A stretch of 64,000 bases of DNA from an uncultured Pelagibacteraceae bacterium (lineage in GTDB: Bacteria; Pseudomonadota; Alphaproteobacteria; Pelagibacterales; Pelagibacteraceae): NCBI GenBank assembly GCA_902563575.1, contig CACEXV010000003.1, forward strand, positions 62,001-126,000, written 5' to 3'. Positions 1 through 7,803 of the stretch are shown here, in pieces. Both the position numbers and the translations under genes were made by a program. Each line of letters opens with the position of its first letter. Position 1 is the first letter of the stretch. Below the pieces are notes generated by a model. That model was not told the origin of the DNA, searched no databases, and saw only the letters and a list, made by a program, of their open reading frames with translations.

Positions 1-594
1 TAAAAAAGCTCCCCCTACTCCCATCAAGGCAGCAACGAAACCAACTATTATTCCTAAAATTATTGGTGTGAAAGCACTCTCATAAAGTCTTGATTTAGGA
101 AATCTTAATTTTAAAGGTAGTCCATGAATCCAATAATGGGTATGTAATTTTTTTTTTAAAACAATTTTTTTTCTGGCTCTATCTATTTCACTGGCACCTT
201 CTAACAACATTAGAGTTCCTATAATCGCCAACAAATACATATAAGATAAAGATATTATTAAGCTTAGCTTTCCAGTTTCTTTGAAAAAAGAGAATGTTAA
301 TATTCCAAGAATTGTACCTACAATGCCACCGATAATAATCATGAAGCCCATCTTATAATCTAAAGTATTCTTGAACCAATGGGTTAAAGATCCTGAAACT
401 GACGTAGCCAAAATATTATTAACTTCATTTGGTACTGCATAAATAGGGGGTATCCCCAAAAATATTAAAAAAGGAGTCATTAAGAATCCTCCCCCAACAC
501 CAAATAAACCAGATAAAACTCCAACTGCGAAACTTAAAAATAATATAAAGAGGATATCAATTTTAACTTGAATTATTGGAAGATAGATTTCCAT
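1..594 (-). CDS. TauE/SafE family permease (C-terminus cut by window edge)
   Basis: An open frame of 198 codons runs from an ATG at 594 off the left edge with no stop, so the gene is partial. The start region shows the family's glycine-rich hairpin (GLFGVGGGFLMTP), and a second copy of the motif (ALMGVGGAFL) begins at the window edge, as expected for the internal duplication of TauE/SafE proteins. Several hydrophobic segments place it in the inner membrane. Known members export sulfite or sulfoacetate, or carry small organic anions; the substrate cannot be read here. Members are usually 250-300 residues, so about 50-100 residues are missing. Confidence 0.88.
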   Translation of the reverse strand, partial: MEIYLPIIQVKIDILFILFLSFAVGVLSGLFGVGGGFLMTPFLIFLGIPPIYAVPNEVNNILATSVSGSLTHWFKNTLDYKMGFMIIIGGIVGTILGILTFSFFKETGKLSLIISLSYMYLLAIIGTLMLLEGASEIDRARKKIVLKKKLHTHYWIHGLPLKLRFPKSRLYESAFTPIILGIIVGFVAALMGVGGAFL

Positions 595-650
595 ACGGTT
601 TAAGCATAGGTAATCCTCTTCAAGGTATTTGTCAATCTTGAGTTTAAGAT

Positions 651-1322
651 TTAAGCTGCTATGGAGTTAAGCTTGTGCTTAGTTGTCATGCCACTCAAGA
701 AATTCCATAAATATCTTGCGGTAAGGATAGAGGCATTTTCTGCTTTCTCTTGCTCATCCTTAGACAACCCATCAAGTAATTTCTCGCATTCTGCTCTGTG
801 AATTACGTCAGCAGATTTATGAGCTTCAAAAAATTCAAGACCCTCTTTCGAACTTACTCCGTAAAACTTTTTTAAGCCTTGAATTTTAGTTTCAGCTATT
901 TCGGGAATTTGTCTTTCGTAAGTATACAAAGATGCTAGACCTTCAGCGTAAGATTTTCTTGCTTGAGCGAAAAAATTCTCGATCATATCTTTAGTAAACC
1001 AATCAAGTTTTACATCTTCAATTTCTTTTTCATCTGCTCCTAAAGATTTTGCAAAATTTTTCCATAACTTTGGATGATCACCATCTTTGTTTTCTTCGTC
1101 TTGTAAGTTTTCCAAAAGTATTCTTCTTTTTTCTATATCTTCACAAATTGAATGGGTCGCGCTTATGTATCTTGGAAAAGCTTTAACGTGCTGATAATAC
1201 TGCTCTGCATAGTCTTTGATTATTTCTCTAGTTAATTTTCCCTCATTCCAATAAACTTGATAGAAAGGGTGTTTCAGTAGATGAAACTTGTCTAATTTTT
1301 TTCCAAGATTTTTTGAAAACAT
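651..1322 (-). CDS. CADD-like diiron protein, putative p-aminobenzoate synthase
   Basis: A 223-residue all-helical protein of the PqqC/TENA-like fold. It resembles Chlamydia CADD (CT610) across the N-terminal half, including HPFY near residue 18, the YYQHVKAFPRY stretch at 42-52 and DEEN at 75-78. Probable metal ligands are all present: E76, H83, E136, H168, D172 and H175. Y21, Y42/Y43 and K146 sit where CADD has the tyrosines and lysine linked to its self-sacrificing p-aminobenzoate synthesis. By family knowledge CADD replaces pabABC in folate synthesis in some bacteria. Here that role is an inference; folE lies about 15 kb away. A PqqC or heme-oxygenase-like function is less likely given the ligand pattern. 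Confidence 0.78.
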   Translation of the reverse strand: MFSKNLGKKLDKFHLLKHPFYQVYWNEGKLTREIIKDYAEQYYQHVKAFPRYISATHSICEDIEKRRILLENLQDEENKDGDHPKLWKNFAKSLGADEKEIEDVKLDWFTKDMIENFFAQARKSYAEGLASLYTYERQIPEIAETKIQGLKKFYGVSSKEGLEFFEAHKSADVIHRAECEKLLDGLSKDEQEKAENASILTARYLWNFLSGMTTKHKLNSIAA

Positions 1323-1459
1323 TTTGCTCCTTTGTTATCTCACCGTATTAAAAAAAAAGAAAAATTAAAACAAAAAATTATCCACAATTTTTAGTTGAAA
1401 CAACTTAGATGTTCTTGTTTTGATTCACTTTTGATTCCAATTCAGACTCAAAATACAAC

Positions 1460-2683
1460 CTAAGGTGTTACTGTTGCCTTTTGTATAGGCTTTTCATCAA
1501 TAGGTAGGTGTATGGCCGCAGCAATAAAAGATAATATAATTGCAAGATACCAAGCATAATCAAAACTACCAAAATTATCATAAAAATATCCTCCTAGGTA
1601 AGCACCTAAAAATGAACCAAATTGATGATTTAAGAAAACAATACCAAAAAGTAGTGTAAGGTTTTTTGTGCCAAAGATTTGTGCGACAATTCCATTGGTT
1701 GCTGGAACAGTCGCTAGCCAAAGTAGCCCGAATGAAGTTCCAAAGAGAACAGCTGATAAATTTGATGCAGGAAGAAATATAAATAAAATTAATGTAATAC
1801 CTCTTAAAAAATACAGTCCGCTTAAAAGAATTTTTTTGCTATATTTGTCACCTAGGTAACCCATGATTAAAGTTCCAATAATATTAAAAAAACCTATTAA
1901 AGCTAAAATAGCCATGCCGGTCCAATCAGCTAATCCTTTATCTTGCACATATCGAGGCACGTGAGTTGCGATTAAAGTAATTTGAAATCCACAAACAAAA
2001 AATCCTAATATTAATAATCGGAAGCCCTTGTGTGCAAAAGATTCTTTTAAAACTTCATTTAAATTTCTATTATCAATATTTGAATTCACTGTAATTGTCT
2101 GTTCTTTAGGTAGTTTGACAAAAAAACCTGGAATACACATAATAAATAATATTGCAGAAAATATAATGAAGGTGATTTGCCAAGTAGAAATATTTTCAAA
2201 TATGTTGGACATTATAGGAAAAATAAACATACCTAACCCTCCACTGGCTGTAACAATACCAGCCGCTTTACTTCTATTTTCATTAGGAAAATGTTTTGAA
2301 ATCATTGGTGTCAATATTGTTCCAGCCGCACCCGCTAAACCAAGGCCAACGAATAGACCAAGATTTATTTGCAACCACATTCCAGAAATATAATTATTTC
2401 CCATTAACAACATTGCAATTGAGTAAAAAATTAAAGCAGGTACAATTACAACATAACCTCCTAATTTGTCAGAAATCCTTCCAAATATTGGGGTAAAAAT
2501 TCCCCAAAAAATAGCATGCATTGCGATTGCAAGACCGAATTCAGTATTTGAAGTGCCACCTGATACTTCAAATTCACTTGAGTAAAGTCCAAACGTTTGT
2601 CTTACTCCCATTGTGGTGCACACAACAAAACAAGCGGCTACTAAGGCATATAAAGCAGTTTTATTTGGAAAAAAATTATTCAT
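1460..2683 (-). CDS. MFS transporter
   Basis: A 407-residue protein with about 12 hydrophobic segments and a loop between helices 2 and 3 typical of the major facilitator superfamily (GRISDKLGG at roughly 68-76). The N-terminal segment with GVRQTFGLY recalls the oxalate/formate and monocarboxylate branch, but the substrate cannot be assigned. Its ATG overlaps the stop of the upstream cystathionine beta-lyase gene by one base (TAATG), so the two are probably co-translated. Transport of a sulfur amino acid or thiol-derived acid is a guess from that coupling. Confidence 0.85.
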   Translation of the reverse strand: MNNFFPNKTALYALVAACFVVCTTMGVRQTFGLYSSEFEVSGGTSNTEFGLAIAMHAIFWGIFTPIFGRISDKLGGYVVIVPALIFYSIAMLLMGNNYISGMWLQINLGLFVGLGLAGAAGTILTPMISKHFPNENRSKAAGIVTASGGLGMFIFPIMSNIFENISTWQITFIIFSAILFIMCIPGFFVKLPKEQTITVNSNIDNRNLNEVLKESFAHKGFRLLILGFFVCGFQITLIATHVPRYVQDKGLADWTGMAILALIGFFNIIGTLIMGYLGDKYSKKILLSGLYFLRGITLILFIFLPASNLSAVLFGTSFGLLWLATVPATNGIVAQIFGTKNLTLLFGIVFLNHQFGSFLGAYLGGYFYDNFGSFDYAWYLAIILSFIAAAIHLPIDEKPIQKATVTP

Positions 2684-3879
2684 TATTTAATTTTTTTTAA
2701 ACCTTTTCTTAAGTCATTAATTAAATCTTTTGGATCTTCTAAACCTATATGCAGTCTAACGATATATTCATCTTTATCAAATCTATTAAATTGACGTCCT
2801 TTTAAATATTCGTCTTTTTTAGAACTTTTTATTTCTTGTAAAATAGCTAGACTTTCAAATCCGCCCCAACTGTAACCTATTCCAAATAGTTCAAGAGAGT
2901 TCACAAACTTAATAACTGAAGATTTTTTTTTACTTTTGATAACAACTGAAAGTAAGCCCGTCGCACCAGAATAATATTTCTTCCAAAGTTTATAATTTTT
3001 ACTAGAGGGATTATGAGGGTAAAGAATTTCTTTAATTTTTTTTTGTTTCTTAAGAAAATTAACTACTATTCTTGTATTTTCGCTATGTTGTTTTAATCTA
3101 GTATCTAAAGTTCTTAAACCTCTTATAATTAAATAGGCCTCATCAGCTGACATTCTATAACCAGATAATTTATAAAAAAACATTATCTTGTTATAAACCT
3201 TTTTATTAACAGCTAAAGAACCTCCCATTGCGTCAGAGTGTCCTGAAAAATACTTAGTAGCGGAGCAGAAAGACATGTCAAAACCTATTTTTAAGGGTTT
3301 AAGATACAAGGGTGTTCCCCAAGTATTATCTAATAAAGTATATATCTTTTTTCTTTTTGCCAGTGAAGTTATTTTAGATAAGTCTTGAAATTCAAAAGTA
3401 TTGCTACCTGGGTTTTCAACTAAAATCATTTTAGTTTTTTTTGAGACTTTTTGTTTTAAATCTTGAAATGACTCTGGGTTGTAAAATTTTGCATTAACAT
3501 CAAATTCTCGCATCAATTCCTGAGAAATTTCTTTGGTAGGACCATAAACATTGTCTGAAACCAAAATTTCATCGCCTGGTCTACATAAAGACATGAGCGC
3601 TAAAGCTATGCCGCCGAATCCAGTTCCAGTTAAAAAAACATGATAAGCTTGCTCTAACTCCTTTAACATATTTTCAAGTTCTATTGTGGTCGTGCTTCCG
3701 TATCTACCATAAGTGAAATGGCTAACTTTTTTGTGTTTTTTTACTTTTATTTCATGTTTGTACATTTCTTGCATTGAATTGAACAAAATAGTTGAGGCTC
3801 GAGTAACTGGGGGGTTAGCAGATCTATTAGTATTATCTTTTGTAGGGTGTTTTAAAAATGTATTAATAGATTTTTTCAT
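2683..3879 (-). CDS. metC: Cys/Met metabolism PLP enzyme, cystathionine beta-lyase-like
   Basis: A 398-residue type I PLP enzyme of the trans-sulfuration family. The Schiff-base lysine is K209 in SATKYFSGHSD, and the phosphate-binding YGRYGSTTT motif is at 57-65. Length matches cystathionine beta-lyases, which split cystathionine to homocysteine, pyruvate and ammonia in the cytoplasm; gamma-synthase or methionine gamma-lyase activity cannot be excluded. I chose the ATG at 3879 because an in-frame start 19 codons upstream adds a non-conserved tail running into the divergent promoter region. It overlaps the downstream MFS gene by one base. Confidence 0.84.
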   Translation of the reverse strand: MKKSINTFLKHPTKDNTNRSANPPVTRASTILFNSMQEMYKHEIKVKKHKKVSHFTYGRYGSTTTIELENMLKELEQAYHVFLTGTGFGGIALALMSLCRPGDEILVSDNVYGPTKEISQELMREFDVNAKFYNPESFQDLKQKVSKKTKMILVENPGSNTFEFQDLSKITSLAKRKKIYTLLDNTWGTPLYLKPLKIGFDMSFCSATKYFSGHSDAMGGSLAVNKKVYNKIMFFYKLSGYRMSADEAYLIIRGLRTLDTRLKQHSENTRIVVNFLKKQKKIKEILYPHNPSSKNYKLWKKYYSGATGLLSVVIKSKKKSSVIKFVNSLELFGIGYSWGGFESLAILQEIKSSKKDEYLKGRQFNRFDKDEYIVRLHIGLEDPKDLINDLRKGLKKIK

Positions 3880-3940
3880 AATATTTAATTGAACTTTATA
3901 TAACTTTGAGTAGATTGGATACCTAAAAGGAGGCAAAAGT

Positions 3941-4024
3941 ATGGGTTATCCAAAAAAACACAGAGGCCGTAGAAAAATCGGCTCTAAAAAAAGAAGAGCT
4001 AGAAAAAGAAATAAGAGAAAATAA
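3941..4024 (+). CDS. 27-residue highly basic microprotein
   Basis: The frame encodes 27 residues starting MGYPKKHRGRRKIGSKKRR, with about 17 Lys or Arg and no acidic residue. A near-consensus Shine-Dalgarno AAGGAGG lies at 3927-3933, seven bases before the ATG, stronger than most ribosome sites in this window. It sits in the divergent gap between metC and a membrane protein gene that begins 14 bases after its stop. Size and charge resemble rRNA-binding peptides such as bTHX, bL37 or mS38-like proteins, and the RGRRKIGSKK core is weakly reminiscent of bTHX, but I do not recognise it as any of them. A ribosome-associated role is inference. Confidence 0.68.
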   Translation: MGYPKKHRGRRKIGSKKRRARKRNKRK

Positions 4025-4038
4025 TCCGAAAATTATTT

Positions 4039-4737
4039 ATGAAAGATATAACTCAAATAAGAAAATTGAGTTTATGGATATTTATTGTTCCTTTTATAGG
4101 GGTAAACCTTTGTTTATTAATTTCAGTAAATTATTCGATATTTGAAAATACAATTTTTATTGTAGATCAAATAGGAAGATCTAAATTCACCATTCCTTAC
4201 ATCGATGGAAGTTTATCAATTAGTAGAGCATCTAGAACTTACCCTCAGTATTTGATTTTTAAGCCAGCAATGTTTGTTACTAGTGTTCTTTTAATTTTTT
4301 ATTGGTACAAAACCAATAGTTTAATTCAAAGATTTCAGCAAACAGAAAAGAACTTTGTGTTTAAGTATTTTGGTGTTGCCTCAGCAATTTTATTATTAAT
4401 ACACGCAATTTTTTTAGGCATTGAGTTTGATAGTAAAATAATTAAGTTTCTTAGAAGAGTAGTTTTGCTAGGCTTTATAATATCCGAAATAACAGCTCAA
4501 GCATCATTAATTTTTAATTTTTATAAAATTAAGAGGAATATTATAGATTATTATAATCATAGGATATTAATTTTAAAAACCATCTTAGTTTCTATTTTAA
4601 TTTTGGTTGCAATTCTCTCAATTCCAATCTTGAATGAAGAAAGCAATGTACACTTCAAGCACGGATTAGAATGGAATTATTTTATTGGAGTAATTCTATT
4701 TTATCTATTGACTAATTTTTTTTGGAAGAAGGAATAA
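4039..4737 (+). CDS. Frag1/DRAM/PGAP2-like multi-pass membrane protein
   Basis: A 232-residue protein with about six hydrophobic segments (near residues 10-32, 75-92, 107-126, 138-160, 175-197 and 210-227). The loop after helix 1 (IDGSLSISRASRTYPQY) and the closing EWNYFIGVILF segment recall bacterial relatives of the eukaryotic Frag1/DRAM/Sfk1 family, which act in membrane lipid handling. That assignment is pattern-based, and no bacterial function is established to my knowledge. It starts 14 bases after the basic microprotein gene, so the two probably share a transcript. Confidence 0.72.
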   Translation: MKDITQIRKLSLWIFIVPFIGVNLCLLISVNYSIFENTIFIVDQIGRSKFTIPYIDGSLSISRASRTYPQYLIFKPAMFVTSVLLIFYWYKTNSLIQRFQQTEKNFVFKYFGVASAILLLIHAIFLGIEFDSKIIKFLRRVVLLGFIISEITAQASLIFNFYKIKRNIIDYYNHRILILKTILVSILILVAILSIPILNEESNVHFKHGLEWNYFIGVILFYLLTNFFWKKE

Positions 4738-4742
4738 CTCAA

Positions 4743-4916
4743 AGATTTGGGAGCGCTGGGCTCCACAAATCTTAAGTTTTGGTTCGTCGTTTTAGGCGCT
4801 ACCGCCGAACCCCCCGATCAACTATTTTAGCGCTACTCAGTTGACCTTTCTGCCCTCTAAGCTTGGACCTCTCGGTTTTTCCTTAGTTGGCCAGTTAAGA
4901 GTTGCCTCTTAATTAA
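4743..4916. ncRNA. G+C-rich structured RNA candidate, unidentified
   Basis: This gap between two convergent genes is close to 47 % G+C over 180 bases, far above its surroundings, and is packed with inverted repeats. One is a long arm at 4742-4774 (AAGATTTG and GGAGC pairing with GCTCC and CAAATCTT). Others are GGTTC/GAACC enclosing GGCG-CTAC-CGCC (about 4781-4810), TCAACT/AGTTGA (about 4818-4844), and TTAAGAG-TTGC-CTCTTAA (4896-4913). There is no good reading frame. I looked for SRP RNA, RNase P, tmRNA and 6S landmarks and found none convincingly. Strand is undecided. Confidence 0.6.
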
Positions 4917-4983
4917 GATCATTAAATCATATTGATAAAAAATATACTATCACCTAATAGGTGACACGTTTAAAGTGTGTGAG

Positions 4984-6114
4984 TTAAGTGGATAAATTTT
5001 TATTGTATGTCTTATCTATCCAGCCACCACCTAAAAGTTTATCCCCAAATGTATCCGAATTATAAAAAACACATGCCTGTCCTGGTGAAATACCCGTTTC
5101 TTCATCCATCAAAGATACCTGAGCCTTTGAATTTTGAATTGTAACTTTGGCTTTAATTAGTTTTCCTGTAGATCTAACTTTAACTTTTATTGGTTTGTTA
5201 AATTCTTGATGATCGCCAAGAATATTTACATCTCTCAAATCAATTTTATCTATGACTAAATTTTTTTTTGTTCCAACTGTGATTGAGTTGTTTTTTGTAT
5301 TAATTTTCACAACATATAAAGGTTCATTATTAGCCACTTTTATTCCTCTTCTCTGACCAATAGTAAAATTTATAATTCCTTCGTGTTCTCCGATTTTTTT
5401 ACCAGCAATATCCAATATATCACCTTTTTCAAAAGATTGAGGTCTAAATCTTTTTATTACTGAACTGTAGTCTCCATTAGGTACAAAGCAAATATCTTGG
5501 CTATCTGGTTTATCTGCTACGTTCAATCCAAGTTTAATAGCTAATGCTCTTGTCTCATTTTTTTCAATTTCACCTAAAGGAAATCTTAAAAAATCTAATT
5601 GGCTCTGCGTTGTATTAAACAAAAAATAACTTTGATCTCGGTTGTAATCTTTGGCTCGGTACATATTTGACTTATTTGCATTTTGTATCCTCGATACATA
5701 ATGTCCAGTTATTAGAGCGTCAGCTTTCAAAGCTTTTGCATACTGAAACAAATCCCTAAATTTAACTGTTTGATTACATTGTACGCAAGGTATAGGGGTT
5801 TCTCCTGATGCGTAGCTATCGATAAAAGAATCAATAACTTCTGATTTAAATTTTTTTTGATAGTATAAAATTTCATGTTTGATGCCTAATTTTTCGCTTA
5901 CTCTTTTTGCATCCAAAATATCTTGACCTGCACAACATTGTCTACCACTTTTTGATTTTTTTGCGTCATCATATAATTTTAAGGTTATTCCGGTTACGTC
6001 ATAGCCTTGATTTTTCATTAAACCAGCGACTACCGAAGAGTCTACTCCTCCTGACATTGCGACAATTACTTTAGTACTTTTTGGTCTTTTATTAATACCT
6101 AGAGAATTTTTCAT
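4984..6114 (-). CDS. mnmA: tRNA-specific 2-thiouridylase MnmA
   Basis: A 376-residue enzyme that places sulfur on U34 of Lys, Glu and Gln tRNAs, using ATP and persulfide relay. The PP-loop SGGVDSS is at 21-27. Catalytic cysteines align as C113 (in CNQTVKF) and C209 (in QDICFVPNG), and the C-terminal barrel with GQACVFY is complete. Length is normal for the family. The start at 6114 fits a short leader before VIVAMSGG. The gene is monocistronic, ends next to the structured-RNA region, and is divergent from the DUF3553 gene. Confidence 0.96.
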   Translation of the reverse strand: MKNSLGINKRPKSTKVIVAMSGGVDSSVVAGLMKNQGYDVTGITLKLYDDAKKSKSGRQCCAGQDILDAKRVSEKLGIKHEILYYQKKFKSEVIDSFIDSYASGETPIPCVQCNQTVKFRDLFQYAKALKADALITGHYVSRIQNANKSNMYRAKDYNRDQSYFLFNTTQSQLDFLRFPLGEIEKNETRALAIKLGLNVADKPDSQDICFVPNGDYSSVIKRFRPQSFEKGDILDIAGKKIGEHEGIINFTIGQRRGIKVANNEPLYVVKINTKNNSITVGTKKNLVIDKIDLRDVNILGDHQEFNKPIKVKVRSTGKLIKAKVTIQNSKAQVSLMDEETGISPGQACVFYNSDTFGDKLLGGGWIDKTYNKNLST

Positions 6115-6151
6115 TAACTGTATATATTATAAATTATTTGAATTTTCTAGG

Positions 6152-6325
6152 ATGCAATTTGATTTGGAACCAGGCGATTATGTTATAAATCCTCAAAATA
6201 AAGATTGGGGAATTGGTCAAATTCAATCAATAGTTAAGAACAAAATTACTGTAAACTTTGAGAATTCAGGTAAACAAGTGCTCAATAGTAACATTGTTGA
6301 ATTAAAGAAGGTAAATGATAGATAA
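6152..6325 (+). CDS. DUF3553 small protein
   Basis: A 57-residue frame beginning MQFDLEPGDYVINP. The pattern of a short SH3-like beta barrel (GDYVINP, DWGIGQIQSI, KITVNFENSGKQ) matches the DUF3553 family, which in alphaproteobacteria is a small stand-alone protein or is found with UvrD/PcrA-type helicases and may contact nucleic acid. Its last codons overlap the start of cysQ by 11 bases, indicating translational coupling. No function is established. Confidence 0.8.
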   Translation: MQFDLEPGDYVINPQNKDWGIGQIQSIVKNKITVNFENSGKQVLNSNIVELKKVNDR

Positions 6326-7097
6326 GTTAAATTTGAAAGAAATAATTTTTCAATTAATTCCGGTATTTAAAGAGGCCGGTTCAATTGCATCTGAGCTACA
6401 AAAAAAAGGGCTTGAGATTAAAACAAAGGAAGATTTATCTCCAGTTACAAATGGAGATTTAAAAGTAAACGAATTAATTACTGCAGCAATTTTAAAATTA
6501 ACTCCTGGGACAAAAATAATTTCTGAGGAGACGGTAGATTTAAAGGAAAAGAATTTTGAGAAAAATTTTTGGTTAATAGATCCTATTGATGGCACTAAAG
6601 AGTATATAGCTGGAAAAGATGAATATACATTAAATGCTGCTTTAATTCTAAACAAAAAACCTGTGGCCTCGCTGGTAGGAGTTCCAAATAAAAATAGGTT
6701 GTTTTACACCTTTGGAATGAATGAGAGCTATCTAATAGAAAACGATGTTACTATTAAACTTTCGTGTTCAAAAAAAAACAAAAATAATCAAATTAAAGCT
6801 GTTTCAAGTGTTCACGTACCATCTGCTATGATACTAAACAAACTCAAGTCTTTCGGAGTTAATTCGATTGTAAAAATGTCAAGCTCATACAAATTTTGCG
6901 TCGTGGCTACTGGAGAATTCGATATCTATGCAGCCAGAGAAAGAGCAAATGAATGGGATTACGCTGCTGGACATGCTATAGCTCAAAATGCAGGAGCAAT
7001 AATCACAACATTAAATGGTGAACCAATAGTTTACGGTAAAGAAGATTATAAAAATCAGAGTTTATTATTGCTTAGATCAAAACAATTAGATGCTTAA
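6315..7097 (+). CDS. cysQ: 3'(2'),5'-bisphosphate nucleotidase CysQ
   Basis: A 260-residue inositol-monophosphatase-fold enzyme. Metal ligands are visible: E71/E72 in SEET, D89 and D92 in DPIDGTKEY, and the WDYAAGHAI motif near 217. The KEY after DPIDGT and the length point to CysQ, which hydrolyses 3'-phosphoadenosine 5'-phosphate to AMP. Since SAR11 relatives generally lack assimilatory sulfate reduction, the PAP source may be acyl-carrier-protein activation or RNA turnover (inference). The start overlaps the DUF3553 gene, and the end overlaps a 44-residue membrane peptide gene. Confidence 0.9.
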   Translation: MIDKLNLKEIIFQLIPVFKEAGSIASELQKKGLEIKTKEDLSPVTNGDLKVNELITAAILKLTPGTKIISEETVDLKEKNFEKNFWLIDPIDGTKEYIAGKDEYTLNAALILNKKPVASLVGVPNKNRLFYTFGMNESYLIENDVTIKLSCSKKNKNNQIKAVSSVHVPSAMILNKLKSFGVNSIVKMSSSYKFCVVATGEFDIYAARERANEWDYAAGHAIAQNAGAIITTLNGEPIVYGKEDYKNQSLLLLRSKQLDA

Positions 7098-7224
7098 AAC
7101 AATTTTAATAATTATAGTATCAGTTTCTATTTTTGGATTATTATTATTTGTAATAGTCAGAAATCTAATGAAAAGAAAAATAGACCAATTAGTTGAAGAT
7201 GAAAAAAAGAAAAATACTAAATAA
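7090..7224 (+). CDS. 44-residue single-pass membrane peptide
   Basis: This frame starts eight bases inside the end of cysQ and encodes 44 residues: one hydrophobic helix (about 4-24, rich in Ile, Val and Leu) followed by a charged tail of Lys, Glu and Asp. A short N-terminus, one helix and a long charged tail suggest an inner-membrane protein with a cytoplasmic tail. The tight overlap with cysQ supports translation, but I recognise no family. Its last eight bases overlap the convergent recX end. Confidence 0.6.
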   Translation: MLKTILIIIVSVSIFGLLLFVIVRNLMKRKIDQLVEDEKKKNTK

Positions 7225-7777
7225 ATTTTAATAATTTATTGAATTCTTTCTTTTCCAAGTTTAAAACTCTTTTTGAAAGATCAAAACTAAACCCTGCTCT
7301 GGCTAATATCCCCATATCTTTTTTATAATAAATCTCCCTGTTAGCATCAGGTCTTATTGGGCCAATCCTCCTCCTTTTACAAAGTTTTAAAGCAGAGTTA
7401 AAATCTGGCTCTATTTTATCATCTTTAATTTTTTCAATACTTTCTTTAATTAAATTTCTTTCAATTCCTTTGTTAGCCAATGATTGATTAATTTTGTTAA
7501 TTGAATATCCTCTTCTAAGTAATACTCTAGCTTTAGAGTCTGAATACAATGCATCATTTAAAAATTTTTTTGATTCTAAACTTTCAACTATCTCATCAAT
7601 AATTTTGCTGACATCTTTTTTGGTCTGTGATCCTCTAAATTTTGTAAGGTATTTTTTCAAAAGATATATTTTGAGCTGCTGTTTTGATGGACTATATTTT
7701 TCAATATAGCTATAAGCTAAATCCTTAAGATTAGTGCTCAAATCTTCAAAATCTTTTTTATTATATATGGGATTCAT
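7217..7777 (-). CDS. recX: Regulatory protein RecX
   Basis: A 186-residue, highly charged helical protein with three tandem three-helix repeats. Recognisable RecX pieces are the LKIYLLKKYL segment near 40, DALYSDSKARVLLRRGYS near 95-112, and the C-terminal ARAGFSFDLSKRVL. RecX modulates RecA filaments in the cytoplasm. No recA lies nearby; in many bacteria recX follows recA, so the separation is a streamlined-genome feature. Start at 7777 is the only good ATG. Confidence 0.88.
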   Translation of the reverse strand: MNPIYNKKDFEDLSTNLKDLAYSYIEKYSPSKQQLKIYLLKKYLTKFRGSQTKKDVSKIIDEIVESLESKKFLNDALYSDSKARVLLRRGYSINKINQSLANKGIERNLIKESIEKIKDDKIEPDFNSALKLCKRRRIGPIRPDANREIYYKKDMGILARAGFSFDLSKRVLNLEKKEFNKLLKFI

Positions 7778-7803
7778 TGGTTATATATACTATATTATTT
7801 TTT

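Noticed and set aside
1378-1386. TTATCCACA, a perfect DnaA-box consensus, next to an A-rich stretch between two genes
   Set aside because: Only one box and no cluster of repeats, GATC pattern or origin-neighbour genes, so chance in A+T-rich DNA is likely.
3880-3940. SAM-type riboswitch in front of the cystathionine beta-lyase gene
   Set aside because: Only about 60 bases, A+T-rich, no conserved SAM-V or SAM-II sequence blocks.
3941-4024. Calling the basic peptide ribosomal protein bTHX
   Set aside because: Only a vague GRRKIGS-like resemblance; the first residues and spacing differ, so it is left unnamed.
4743-4916. Identification of the structured RNA as RNase P, tmRNA, 6S or SRP RNA
   Set aside because: GGGCTCCAC and other short matches exist, but the obligatory motifs (GAGGAAAGTCC/ACAGAAA, tag frame with TTCGAC and T-loop, GGAAGGAAGCAGCC) are missing.
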